64,000 nt of DNA, taken from the NCBI GenBank assembly GCA_023846275.1, contig CM043868.1:4669153-4733152 (forward strand), read 5' to 3'. Below are positions 38,201 to 50,334 of the stretch, piece after piece. The notes under the pieces are model-generated. The model did not search any database, had not been told where the DNA came from, and worked only from the letters and a program-made list of their open reading frames with translations. The translations under genes and the position numbers were made by a program. The stretch's first letter is position 1. Each line of letters begins with the position of its first letter. The stretch is from Vanilla planifolia (Eukaryota; Streptophyta; Magnoliopsida; Asparagales; Orchidaceae).

Positions 38201-39438
38201 TGAGGGGCAGGGGCGTCTGGTTGCCATCGCTCCATTTCCATTCGAAATAGGTGAGGACAAGACGCCTAATGCTGTCGGGAGAGTCCACAATGTTGCCATC
38301 ATCATCCCTCAAGTAGGTAATGCGATTCTCCCTTTTCCGAGCCGAGGCAGCAATGTAGAAGAACTTCGAGTTGCAATCACCAAGCTTCGCCCAGTGCACC
38401 TTGGCGCGCTGCCACCACCATTGCACTTCGTGGGCACATCCCCGGTGAAAGGCAGCAACCATATTCCACAGCCGCTTGTGGTCCTCCTCCAACAGTCCCT
38501 CGCTAGACTCCCTCTTCTGAAGCTCGTCGATGTCCCGTTCCAACTCCCTGTTTCGATCTATAATATTCCCCACCTCCTCACGGCTCCATTTGTGCAGCGC
38601 CATCAGCGCGCGCTTAAATTTCGTCATCACAATCTCCATACTGTCACCTTTAGCATTCCTCCTCCAAGCCTTTTCCACCACCTAGAAAGATTGAGGGAAA
38701 TCCAGCCATACGCTGTCGAATAGGGACCTGTCGGATTGCTGCCAATGATCTCCACCTCCCACCTTAATCAGCAGTAGACAGTGATCCGAACCCAGCCTAC
38801 TAAGGTGATGAACCGAACATCCAGGAAATGCGAGCAACCCAGCTGAGTTCATAAGAGCCCAGTCCAGTCGCTCGAGGATGCGCGCACCCCCCTGCTTCCT
38901 GTTGCTCCAAGTGAACCTATTGCTGGAGAAGCCCAAATCAACAAGTTGGAGCTCATGCATAAGGTCTGCGAAGTCCTGCTGATCCCTACCATAGATGAAA
39001 TGCCGCCCACCACAATTTTCCTCTGGTGCCAAGACTAAATTAAAATCTCCAGCAACGAGAAGAGGTTCGTCACCGCCGCAGGAGTTCTGGATAGCATCCC
39101 AAGTGGCCCGGCGCATATGGTGATGTTTGGGGCCATAAACAAAGAAGCTCAGGTAGCATTTTGACTGTGCAAGCCATTGCATGAGACGAAGCCGCAGTAA
39201 CCTTAAGGTCCACTCCCATCCTCCACAGAATAACAAAGCCCGCCGACAAGCCCTCCGAGGGGTAGGCCTCAAACTTCCAGCCTTTCCCCAGGAGCCAATA
39301 TGCATCTTGTCTGGAAAACGACCGCGCTTTAGTCTCCATTAGCACCACTACAGCGACATTCCACTCATGGGCCAACCTGCGCAAATAGCCCCTGGACTTC
39401 TTCTTGACGCCCCTTATATTCCACACTATGACATTCAT
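35299..39438 (-). pseudogene. LINE ORF2 (endonuclease, reverse transcriptase, zf-RVT, RNase H)
   Basis: The start MNVIVWNIRG is typical of plant L1 APE-like endonucleases. Later endonuclease motifs are LMETKA, VAGDFNLV and GSDHCLLL. A frameshift near 39.17 kb and a TAG at 38682 break the link to the RT. The RT segment (37257-38681) keeps RPISLCNTIYK, VKVDMEQAYDRV, QGCPLS and the catalytic FADD. After it come SYLGVPI and the LSLAGRV region (36846-37211), the zf-RVT part (36266-36877, ending KVLPRVRVFLW, then HALWDCPRA near 36.15 kb) and RNase H pieces (WIKVNCDAAVGD near 35.74 kb, ILREGNRPTDWFARDA near 35.42 kb). More stops lie at 37257 and in the zf-RVT and RNase H parts, and a frameshift lies near 36.85 kb. 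Confidence 0.9.
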
Positions 39439-39557
39439 AAATGATAATGTCATTAGAACAATAATCAATAACCGTGCATCTGCACCTCCCCGAACCTCCA
39501 CCATCACCACCTGTGATGGCCGCTGTGCCCCACGAAGCGCAGCCATGGCCCACCCTC

Positions 39558-41041
39558 TTAAGCCGTGCTGCCGCCCAGACTCGTGGGCGTGTCCTTCTCT
39601 CGAGCCGCCATAGACACTGGTAACTTTCTCCTGTCTCCGCCCCCACGGGCCACCCGCTCTGCACCTTTCGCCTTCAGGCCCTGGTCTTCCGTGCACTCCA
39701 ACTGTTGAGCGCGGTTCTTAGATGGTGAACCTCGCCTGGGTCTACTCCTCCCGTGTTCCCTCGAGGTACGGCTGGCCCCTCTGGGCGAGCCGACGTGCAC
39801 CCTTCCTCGAGTTCGTTTGACGTCTTTCCTGGGGCCATGGCTAGCCGTGGCCGCCTGGCCACTCCGAGCCATAGCACCCGTTTTCCTCCGTCTATGTTGA
39901 ACTAGCATCCAAGGCCCTATTCCATGCGCCTCTTCTGTTACCTCGGGATGGTCCTCTTCTCCTTCCCTCTGGCCCCTGTTCCCGCTTGTTTCAGAACGTT
40001 CGCCGTCACCAGGTTGAGTCACCGCCTTCGACAGTGCCCGTTGCATTGGCTGGCTAAATGACCCACATGACCGCACGAGAAGCAAATCCTCGGCAGCCCC
40101 TCATATTCGAAACTTTGGTAGATTCTCCCATAGTCCCCATTGAGCCAAACGCTCGACTTCAAGGGTTTGGAGAGGTCCGTTCGTACGCAGACCCGAGCAT
40201 AGGACGATCTCTCCATTGCCGCCGTCCACCCATCGAGAAGGAATGGATCTCCTATAGCCTTCGCAATGCGCAAAATATTGTCCACATCCTAGTAAATCAG
40301 GGGCAAGCTAGGGAATCGCACCCAGATCGGTGCGCACATTGCGTGGGAGTCGCCGGGATTGAACTCATGCGACCAGGCATCCAGACCCATAGCTTGGCCC
40401 GTTATTTGCCACGGCCCCCCAAGCCACACATCATTCCGTTCCTCCACAGATTCGAAATGCAAGCAAAAGCAGTTCGAAGACAGATCAAGCACTTTGAAAT
40501 TTTTGTGGTGGCCCCAGCGTTTGAGCAGCACCCTAGCGATGATCGGGAAAGGTAGCGTGTTCCCATAAATTCAACCCACTAGATCGAATTTGTGAAAATC
40601 TATTCGCCGTTGACAAGCTTCAGAAGAGACGCGGACCTCACCGTCCTCAACAATGTCAGGAATGGCAGCGGCACGTTCCTTGACATCAATATTTGCCGGG
40701 CGCATGAAGGAATTCACCATGTTACCATTCTGATTATTGCGAGCTGTCAAAACCTCTCTAAAGCTGGCATTGGCAGGCAAATTCTCCGCAGCCCTCTGCA
40801 TCACCGCATCTCCAGTAAATTTGTTCGCCTCCGCTTCTGCATCTCTCGTCACAGTGTCCTTGGCCTCCAATATGGCGTCTTTCCCTGAGAAGTCTCCAGC
40901 CTCCGAATTGATAGGAGGTGGGGGTCCCCCGTCCGATGACATTCCTCCTTCAGACGATGAAGAAAAGCATTCCCGCACTGGGGAGTTGCTCGCGGTAGTC
41001 CTTGCACACCGGCTGCTCCTTTGCAGCGTGCTTCCCGCCAT
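39558..41041 (-). pseudogene. LINE ORF1 (RNA-binding protein with DUF4283 and CCHC knuckle)
   Basis: Starts MAGSTLQRSSRCART. A disordered, acidic N-terminal part is followed by a DUF4283-like core (KVLDLSSNCFCLHF, WLGGPW) and a CCHC zinc knuckle at about 40045 (CFSCGHVGHLASQC, spacing C-x2-C-x4-H-x4-C). Basic, low-complexity sequence follows the WMLVQ motif. Two in-frame stops (TGA at 40571-40573, TAG at 40289-40291) and a frameshift near 40.02-40.08 kb interrupt it. The protein would coat the element RNA and chaperone nucleic acids during target-primed reverse transcription. Confidence 0.85.
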
Positions 41042-41511
41042 CGAACGATTGATTAGGGCTGCAGGGTCCGTGGCTCGACCTCGGGGACGAAGGTTCTAAT
41101 GCACCGCAGGAGCCTGAGCCAATCAATCCTGTCCCAGCGCACCCCTCGTGAACCAGAATTCAAATTCAAACACGAACCCAGTCCACGCACGAACGGTCGA
41201 ACACCCCACGTGCCACTCACGCGTGGGCCGACAATCGCTGACTGTTGACCGTTGACCACCTCTGCGTCTAAACGGCACACCTCCACTCCCAGCCACGCGG
41301 TGTCGCCGGTCCACCGCGTGACGCCACAGTCTCCGCCTCCGGTACTGTCACAAGGTTGGACTCTGCGCCCGAATAAACCTCGCCTTCCAACACCACCCTA
41401 CACCAGACGAGCCTCGGCCACCAGTCGGCACGTCCCCGCTCCTCCGCCGTCACTTCTCAGTCGTCGTTTCTCCCCCATGGGTGTCTTCCATGGTATACTC
41501 ATGAAAAGATA

Positions 41512-41969
41512 AATAAGGTTGAAAAAAATAGTTTTTTCTCTTATTCATTTTTTTAGTCATTCTCTATAGATTTTGGGTGTAACATCATGAATATCATTTT
41601 TTGATGTATTGTTATTTATTAGCATGTAATGTTGGAATTTAATTTTAGTAGACATTTATACGCAATTTAATTTCTAAATCTCAAATATCAAAAATCTCGT
41701 GTCAATGGCTTTTGAAAGTTCGAGAATATTTGTTTTATTAACTATAATGAGAACACCGGTTGATTTCCATGTTTTGAATGCGCAAATCCAATAAATACGG
41801 TCCTCAGTACGTACAATTTTCAAATCATACGGTTCCCTGAACATTAGCCGTCGACAGCCAAACTCGATAGGAGTTCCTTGGAGCGATACGTTCAGCTCGC
41901 TCCTTCGAATTCTCTAACCTTGATCGATCTGGTTCTTTTATTAGTTTTTATTTTGTAATACGATCATCA
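41512..41969 (+). promoter_or_regulatory. Presumed RBX1 promoter and 5' UTR
   Basis: The AT-rich interval lies between the LINE 5' end and the RBX1 start codon. No canonical TATA box stands out; aataaatac at about 41790 is a weak candidate about 180 bases before the ATG. The gene is a housekeeping ubiquitin-ligase subunit, for which TATA-less promoters are common. The LINE insertion has placed a GC-rich sequence with its own promoter region head to head with this one. Confidence 0.4.
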
Positions 41970-42474
<505 letters not shown>

Positions 42475-43683
42475 TAACAATTGTTTTTTCTACCTTTGGT
42501 CATATGCAATTTTGATGAGGAAGTATTTCTTCTGGAGTCCTTTATCATACATATATTGATGGTGCACTGCTTCCTTTTTCAAGTTTATCATGTAGATAAA
42601 GTGTCTTGAATTGAACGTGATGTTGGGTTTTAGAATTTAAATTATGTGCACTGTATCTGATGGTGTTGTAAATAATTTGTAAACTAAACATAAATGTTGT
42701 TGAGTGGGATTTTTGGAAAAGAGATGGGAGAAAGTACAAAGATTGTTCGGAGTGTTCTCATAATACTACAAAAGTTTTAGTAGGTTTAGATCTCAAAGGT
42801 AAGAGCCATGATTACTTTTATAGACTAATGGATGGGATATCTATAAATGATTGGAGCTAGTTAAGCAAAACTTTCTCGAAGTTTTGGTGGTTGCAATAAC
42901 TAAAGATTCTGTTGATGTGGCTTTTGAGGCGGTCAATTTAGCGATTTGAGTTTCCCAAGTGTGAGACTTGTCAAGCTACGGTTGTAGGATTGTCATTGGA
43001 AATTAGGTTTAGAGATTTTTTGGAGAACTACTAGTTTCCTATTAGGAAAGGTAGAATATTGTTGAGCAGAAGGTGATATTACTAAGAAATGCCACAAGGT
43101 AGTGTCTTGATAATTGATTCCGAGTTTTGAGTAGTATTAATCATTGATGCATCTTTCAAAAATGAGAGGCTATGTTTTAGGAACCAAATCGCATCTACAT
43201 TGGTTATTGAACCTTTGATTCCTTTGAATTATCAAAGTTTTGAAGGTTCCATACAAAACTCTAAACAAAATCTCACACTTTGGATTACATTGTGTTTTTT
43301 GCATCATCATTGTCAGGGAAGGAATCAATTAGAAATTTTTTGATTGGATTTCATCTAATTCATTGATGAAATTGCCCAGATGATTGTAGGAAATAGTTAA
43401 ATTGATTGACTCAAATTTATACTATCGATTGGAACTTGGGGTGTAGGGTGGGATGAGTTAATCAACAAAGTTGTATCCAAGAAGGCAGTAAAGGGAATGA
43501 TATGTTGATTCGATGCTCGTTTTGAGATTCAAGTATCTTAGGAGATAATAGTCTGAGAAAACAATTGGATTTCACTAACGAACAAGGCTATAAAGTCGAT
43601 GAAACTTGTGTTTGACTTGTCAAAGCAAATGAGTTGACTCGTTGGTTTTTTGATTGAGTTCAAAAACACCTTTGAGAAGAATG

Positions 43684-43745
43684 CAATAGGCATAGTTCTT
43701 CACCCAAGTTGATCCAATAGGCATAGTTCTTCACCCAAGTTGATC
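43684..43745. repeat. 31-bp perfect tandem duplication
   Basis: The unit starting caataggcatagttcttcac and ending gttgatc occurs twice in succession (43684-43714, 43715-43745) without a mismatch. A perfect repeat in decayed sequence points to a recent slippage or repair event. Confidence 0.95.
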
Positions 43746-45059
43746 GTTAAGAGCGATAATGCTTAACTAGATTTTTTGTTGCCCTCAATGTTGTATTAGT
43801 ATCATGACACTCATGCTAATTATGCTTGATGGCTATTTGGCCATCTAAGAGTGAAGTGAGCTACTTGAATCACTTTGGGCATCTCTAAAAACCCTTCCGT
43901 TGTGTGTGTTGAGCCTCATGGATGATTACCTATGGAACAACCTGCATATTGTCATGGATAGGATGCAGTACCAAAGTTGATACCAACGAAACTTGGCCTT
44001 TCCAAGCTTAAAATAAGAGGTCCATAAGTATTGGATGAAGATTAACAACCCTTGGAGTTAGTGCATAAGTTTTGAAGAAGATATCTTGAAGGTTATCTCC
44101 TTAAGAAATTAAGGATGACCAATATTGATGACCATGTACTTAAGTAACCTCAAGGACTTAGGGGAGATCTTCATCTTTATCTATTGTTACTTAGTAACCA
44201 TCATAGCCTTTGTGCTAGCCAAATTTGAAGCAGACTTAACTCTATCATATAATCTCAGATTACTCTTTCTAATACCGAAAACTAATGAAGCATTTTCCTC
44301 ACCATCAAGAAATTGCAGTTTGCCACTTGTTTGTGATTTCCATATAATAATCTATCTTCTTTTCTTTCATTATTTTGAACTTCTCTAGTTGCTATCCCTC
44401 ACTTGGCCTACATCCCATGAATGTTGAGTCATCCCACAATAAACAAATAAACACTTTTTAGTGTTGCTGTCTTTCTAGCATTATTTTTGTGAATGATTGA
44501 TGGATCAAAGAACCGTTAGGAAAGAATGGCTAGATTTTGCATCAAGGCTTCTAATCCTAAACAGTCTATGAAGATCGAGGTTGTTCTTTATGCCCATTTG
44601 CTACTAATGCGGTAGAAAGTAAAGATGTTTTGGGTTATCGTTGGGATAATAATTGATGAGGTTAGGGTCTTTCAGACTTCATATTCCTTTGTACTTGTGT
44701 CACACCAACTCTTGTGGCCACCTTTTGTGCTTCAGCCAATCTCAACTAGAGGGTGGAGGCTTAAGTTGCTCCACAACTTGTTTAGATTCAAGTACCTCGT
44801 GCATCAGTGGCCTCCATTTGGACCTTTCCTCAGTTAAATCCTTTTAATCTTGCTCTTCTTATGGTTCCTTCTGATCCTTTTGCTTCTTGTGTGTTATCTT
44901 GGCTTGACTTTTATAGGGAGGAGTTGAATTTGTGTGACATTGGTTGTAACTCCTCAATTGCCTACACTTCACTTGTCCATTTCACCTTTCTCTCTTGGAG
45001 TTCTTTTGGGAACAAGTTTTTAAGGTCTCCTAAGGTCTAGCTTTGTGTGTTGATCATCT

Positions 45060-45829
45060 TTAATGGTCGAGCAGGAGCTTAATTCTAGGTTTATTAAATC
45101 CAAAATAGTGAAAGAATCAAGAGATGTAACAAAATAACAAAATATGTCATAGCAATACCATGCAACAAGGTAGAGGCTCAATGTAGGTGCGTCAGAACAC
45201 TTGGTGTGGTGCGCAGGTCTTTGCATTATGCGTTGGGGCGCAGGCGCACACACTTGAAAGTGTGGAGTGTCGGATGCTTGCATGCAGGGCGTGTGCGACC
45301 ATGCGGACTAATGCACATGCGTTGCACGTGCGCATGTTGATCACCTATTGTGCACGTTATCCACTCGAGGTAGGTGAACCTATTGTGTTGACATGGTTGA
45401 CATGCATGTGGTAGGGCACGTCTGCATGTTGGAATAGTGTCCCCATGCATAAAACTATCCTAACACGGTCAACCGTGAGTGCAAACATGTTTGTTGCGGT
45501 GTAGAATTTGCAAAATTTATTTTTGGTTAAAATCACATTTTTCTTGTTAAAATTTAAAAATATTATGCATTGTGTAATAAAAAATTGTATCAAATTTTTA
45601 CATAAAGGGATAGGAATGATGAATGAAATAACTCAGAATTTTATGAATTTAGAACTTTTTTGAGGAACTTGAAGAATTCAATCTTCTGGTAGCAAAAAAC
45701 CCTCTTCTTTTTCTTTTCTTTTTTAGTTTCTCGTTATTCTCAAGCTTCAATTTCCATTGTTGCGTCTCTAAAAATATTTATTGTTATGGGCTTAGGGCTA
45801 AAGCATATTACAAACATATCATACTATTT
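45060..45829 (+). repeat. 5' LTR of the short LTR element
   Basis: Direct copy of 47612-48335. The middle (45180-45480) is CpG- and TG-rich with small palindromes such as gcacgtgcgc. It is followed by the putative primer-binding site. Short frames in the GC-rich part are not genes. The exact ends are uncertain. Confidence 0.65.
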
Positions 45830-47611
45830 TTCGTATCAGACTGCTTCAATTCGATTTTTTTGGTAAGGGCAAAAAAGATAGTAATTGAAGAGCAAGCCAT
45901 GAAAAGGAATAAGGAGATTGAGAAGGCTTTAGTCTAGGTAACTTTATCGACTATGTCACTATCAAGCTTGGAGGCACAATTAGCTTTATTAACTCAACAA
46001 ACGTAAGTGTTATTTGAGATGATGTTAAAATTTTAATCCTTTATTATAACGGATTTTAAAGATAATCCATTAAAAAAAAATATTTTTAATTAGAAGAATT
46101 TTAGATTAAGTGATAAGTCCAAGATAATTGGAGATAGAGATGCGAATGACATCAATCTCACCTTTTTGATGAATGGGCATCGAGAACGTCCTTTCAATAT
46201 AGATACTACTTTGATTTATTAATTTATAATAGTGAATGCAGTAAAATTAGATACCTAACTAGAGCAAATAGAGATATTTTTTTATATGACTATTTATCAA
46301 AAGATAAGATGGCTTATTTTTGATTGAAAATGACGAGTTATGCATTAACTTGGTAGAATGTTCACTTAAAAATTAATTAGAGAAGAATTTCACCTAATGT
46401 ACTACATGAAAATAAGGTGGAGGAAATTGTATAGTTTACGAATACCATAGAATTTCAACAAGTTATAAGATTGGGAATACTCATTGATGAGATGCAAGTA
46501 TTATCAAAGTATATTACAAATTTGTATTACCTTATTGCCATTAAATTATCTTTTTTCCTTATTATATTTTTAAAACAAGCCAGTATATTCGTAAAAGTTA
46601 ACAAAAAGAAGAATAAATGCAAAGGCTCTTCTTAATCTTCTACTCAATAACTTTTGCTTTGATCCTCCTTAGGATTTCATGTTAGCTTATTAAGCACTTG
46701 CTTATGATCAAAAAAAAAAAAAGCTAGGAAGTCTGCTCACCAGAAATTGGCGACCAAAAAGAGAGTATTATCCAATAAAGTTTATTACGGCCACGACTAA
46801 CAACATTCTTAGCAAAAATCAGAAATATTGTAATCATTATAAGAAGATATAGCACATATAATAAAAATGCTAGAAATTATTTTGTCTATTTTTAAAAAAA
46901 TTCAAAAAAAACAAAGTGCTTATTACTGTAGATATTACAAAGGTATTTAACATCACTCGTCAAGTTGATGAGAATTTATCTCTCATGATGAGTTCAAAAG
47001 ACATTTTTTATGAAGCAAAATAAAAAGATTTTTTTACCATTAGAGTTCATGTGAAGAAAGAATTTATTAGTGTTATTATTGACATAAGAAACAAAAAGAA
47101 CTTAATTTCAAAAAATATTGTGAAAAAGTTAAATTTATAAAGACTACAAATATTTAAGACTCTATTCCTTGGGTTGGATTCATGAAGATTTCAAGACAAG
47201 AATTGAAAAACAATGTAGATGAAATTTGTCATCATCGGAGACTACTAATAAGGTTATTTGGGAAATAATATTTCTGGATGTTTGCTAAACTAGACTGAAA
47301 AATCCATACTTATGAGATCAAGATACCATCTACTTTCGATAAGCATAATAATATTAGTTTATGAAGGATGGATAACACTTCTTTCTAGCATGAGACTAAC
47401 AAGCATTGATAAGTGTTGTTGGTGTTGACGAAGTGAAAAAGGCTAATAAATTTTTGTTAAAGTTATATGCTTCAAGTAACAAAATTAAAGAAACAATTTA
47501 ATGGGGATGATGGTAGTGTCAATCTTCTTAAGAAGACAATGGAATTAGATCTTACAAAGAATTAGTTTAAAAAAGAAGATTCAATGGGACTTAGATCACA
47601 AAAAGAAGAGA

Positions 47612-48335
47612 CTTATGATTAGGAGCTCAATTCTAGGTTTATTAAACTCAAAATGATAAAAAAAATTGAGGTGATAAAACGACGAAAATTATCATAGTAG
47701 CACCATGTAGTAAGAAACGTGCACATGGAAGCTCGTTGTAGGGGCATTAGAGCTTGTGCTGGAGCTTATAGGTCACTCGTTGCACACGGAGGCATAGGCA
47801 CGCAAGCGGGAAGACGCTTCCCATTAGACGCTGGCCAGCGCAAGGCGTGTGTGATTGCACAGACTAAATCTATCACACATGCGGTCTACTTTCCTGGTAG
47901 GTTCAATCGCACTGACATTGTCAACGCGCGCATGGCAGGGCACATCTGGGTGCGGGAACAGTACACGCATGCATGAACAGTGCATTGTTGTGAGCAGCTA
48001 TGCTCGTGCAGTGGCTTACGAGAGCACAAACAGGCTCGTTTTGGTTCGAAGTTTGTGAATCTTTTTATTTTTATCAAAATCATATTTTCTTATTAGAAAT
48101 TGAAAATATTATACCTTTTATAATAAAATGTTGCATCTAACCCTTATATAAATAGATAAGAATGATAAATAAAATAATTCAGAATTTTGTGAATTCAAAA
48201 CTTCTTGAAAGAGAATTTCTTGAAAAATTTAATATTCTTATGTTTAAAACTTTATTTCTCTTTTTTTTTTTTTCTTAGTTCCTTGCGATTTTCACTCTTT
48301 AATTTCCATTGTTGCGACTCTAAAATGAAGTCATG
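47612..48335 (+). repeat. 3' LTR of the short LTR element
   Basis: Preceded by a polypurine-like tract. It contains a tatataaatag promoter box at about 48155 and a T-rich run at 48260-48280, and ends near gttgcgactcta. Divergence from the 5' LTR is heavy in the GC-rich middle, so the insertion is old. Confidence 0.65.
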
Positions 48336-48359
48336 TTGTCGACGGCTTGAGGCAAGAAT

Positions 48360-49680
48360 ACTTCGTAGACAAATCAGATGAGGTTGATCCATTCTTGCAA
48401 AAGTTTGACATAGAAATTGTAATGCACACATTGCTAGATGCCATGTGTTATGTTCTCTCTATCTTCTTGGAAGGCCTTGTGATTGAGTGATTCTAGATGT
48501 TCCTCTAGACTTCCATTATCTCATTTGGTGATTTTGTTTGTTTTCTAGGTAGGCTTTGCTAGTATCTAATTCCTTAGGAAGCGTATAGATTGTCTCATCT
48601 CCATTCTTTATGATGTGAATTAATTGCTCTGCCTATACCTCAAGTCCTTTGATGTCGAAGTGTGATGATTTAAACGAAGTATTGAAGAGGTTCTTGACAT
48701 TGCCTTGGTTTGGTAGCCCATTTCATTGTAATCTTACAAAGTCCTTTTCTTTGAATCACCCAACTACACCAATGCCTTGCCTAGTATATTGATTCAAAAT
48801 AAGATTGCAAGAAGCCTGCTAAATGGAAGAGGCAGCTAGTGATGCTTGAGCATCTGAGGAAAAGAAAGCTCACTTTATGGATCTTTATGTTCAACAATGG
48901 CAGCAATAGAAGTAACAACCTCAATAGCTTCAAGAAAATTATTGATATTGTACCTAATCTCTTAGATTTTAACAAGGGAACCCTATTGCTTAGATAATTA
49001 AAGAAATTTTAGCCTTGAATTGAAGGGCCATTACAAGGCCTTAAGTGCTTGAGAAGGAGATGTCAAGTGTGGTTTTGGCCTTTACTACAATTGTCATCAA
49101 TGTGCCTACATAGCATAGGAGATTGATGTGTAGGAATCCTTTGGGAACTAGCTATTGAGGTAAGAAAACCTGCTCTTAACTCAAATTACCTTGCTTCTCC
49201 TTAGCCAGTGCAAGCACTTCTAGATCTGACATTTGATCTTGGGAAAGCTCTTGTGAATGATAACATCTTCTACTACGCATGTGGCTGCAATTTGGTTTTC
49301 TTTTATTGATCAACCCTCCATTAGGTGAAGGCCTCCATCAATTGAGCGTTGTTACTACCTTATACTTTTGTTGTGTTTGACTCTACAGATTCGTCTGCAC
49401 TAGTTGATGTCATTGTATTGCAAATCTAGAGGTTCAACGAGTTCTGGTCGACATAGGTTGCTTTGCAGCCATCTTCTTCCACCACACATTCAAAGTGGTG
49501 AAATGAAAAATGTCTCATTATTCTTTGAAGTGGTGTACTAGTCAAATTCTTTGAGGTTATGCACTTGGTAGGAACCATCATGCTACCCTTCACTCTTGAA
49601 GGAGGATCTCTGATGCATTTGACCACCTTGATCATCAAAGTTTCTTCCTTCAGTTGTTCTACTCTCAAGAAGTTTTGAAT
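48360..49680 (+). mobile_element. Degenerate Ty3/gypsy (Tat-like) gag and protease
   Basis: Plus-strand translation with many stops shows a gag capsid-like order at 48.38-48.85 kb (VDPFLQKFDIEIVMHTLLDA, LEGLVIE, SFGDFVCFLGR). It also shows a protease-region segment at about 49.44-49.66 kb (VLVKFFEVMHLVGTIMLPFT and LMHLTTLIIKVSSFSC), which matches the post-catalytic part of Tat proteases. It starts right after the short LTR element, but its sequence type differs. No LTRs were assigned. Confidence 0.5.
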
Positions 49681-50334
49681 CTTCTCTTCCGTTATGCTCC
49701 TCTCTTTCAAATTTTTTACTCTCATCATTGTTCGGAGGGACTCGCTTTTATTTCGTTGGTTCTACCTTGCTACTTTGAAGGAGAGTAGAAGAAAGCTAAG
49801 GGGGTTGAATTTGATGCAAAGCGCAAGGTTAAAGGAACGTGTTAGGCTGATCCCGATGAAACTTCTTTGGGATCCTAAAAAAAATGTAAACAATTTTTTG
49901 CATCATAATAAAATAAGAGAGTTTCTTGTTTTTTTTGGCAGAATATGTTGATGGTTTGCTTGGAAGCCTGTGAATATGCTTGGTATGCATTCAGAATTAG
50001 TTGAGCACTACCTCAATGTCCTCCATAGAGTCGTATCTTTAAAACATAGAAGATTTTCCAATCGAGAGAAGGATGCCATTTAAGTAGAAGTAGAAAGGCT
50101 CTTTTCCTCCATGAATGTTGGTTTGTCTACTCCAATCCTAAATTTGGTTGATCAAGGAGTTAATGTGTGCTTCGAGAAAAAAGAAGAGGTTGATGGAAAA
50201 AAGAAGAATAAGGAGATCCCATTGGGATTTTGCGTATCCCCATGGGATGATCATCTCGACCTCTTTAAGACAACTGGTGATGAAGTCCTCCCGGAAGGTT
50301 TCCAAGAGGAGCTTTAGGGGTGTGGACAACCACC

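Larger units (their letters stand above)
35222..41510 (-). mobile_element. L1-type LINE retrotransposon, nearly full length
   Basis: A GC-rich, CpG-containing block in AT-rich surroundings. On the minus strand it has a 5' untranslated part (about 41510-41042), ORF1, ORF2 and an A-rich tail at about 35222-35240 (seen as T-rich on the plus strand). ORF2 ends with a plant-type RNase H, as known for many plant L1 elements. A handful of stops and frameshifts, each explainable by a single-base change, make it inactive. The long intact RT frame suggests that it is younger than the LTR debris around it. I could not find a convincing target-site duplication, so the 5' boundary is approximate. Confidence 0.92.
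45060..48335 (+). mobile_element. Short LTR retrotransposon with gag and protease remnants only
   Basis: Two diverged direct repeats act as LTRs: about 45060-45829 and about 47612-48335. They share aattctaggtttattaaa, a GC-rich variable middle, aataattcagaatttt-like sequence and caatttccattgttgcg. After the first comes a cgtatcagactgc sequence, close to a tRNA-Met primer-binding site (TGGTATCAGAGC). Before the second is a purine-rich tract (aaaaagaagag). The 1.8 kb internal part holds decayed gag and, at about 47.03-47.2 kb, a Ty3/gypsy protease-like segment (FISVIIDIRNKKNLIS, where the family has a D-T/S-G motif). No RT or integrase is seen, so it is either internally deleted or a non-autonomous type. 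Confidence 0.72.

Noticed and set aside
37917..38723. 268-codon open frame on the plus strand
   Set aside because: It is antisense to the LINE RT/endonuclease junction with no recognisable protein features. It is treated as a shadow of ORF2.
44800..44840. Possible RBX1 exon 4 because of a TGCATCAG stretch
   Set aside because: The surrounding translation lacks the required CNHAFHFHC histidines and cysteines, and no acceptor fits the split codon.
45187..45450. Cys-rich short frames that look like small secreted proteins
   Set aside because: They lie in the GC-rich core of an LTR, occur on both strands, and are not conserved in the partner LTR.
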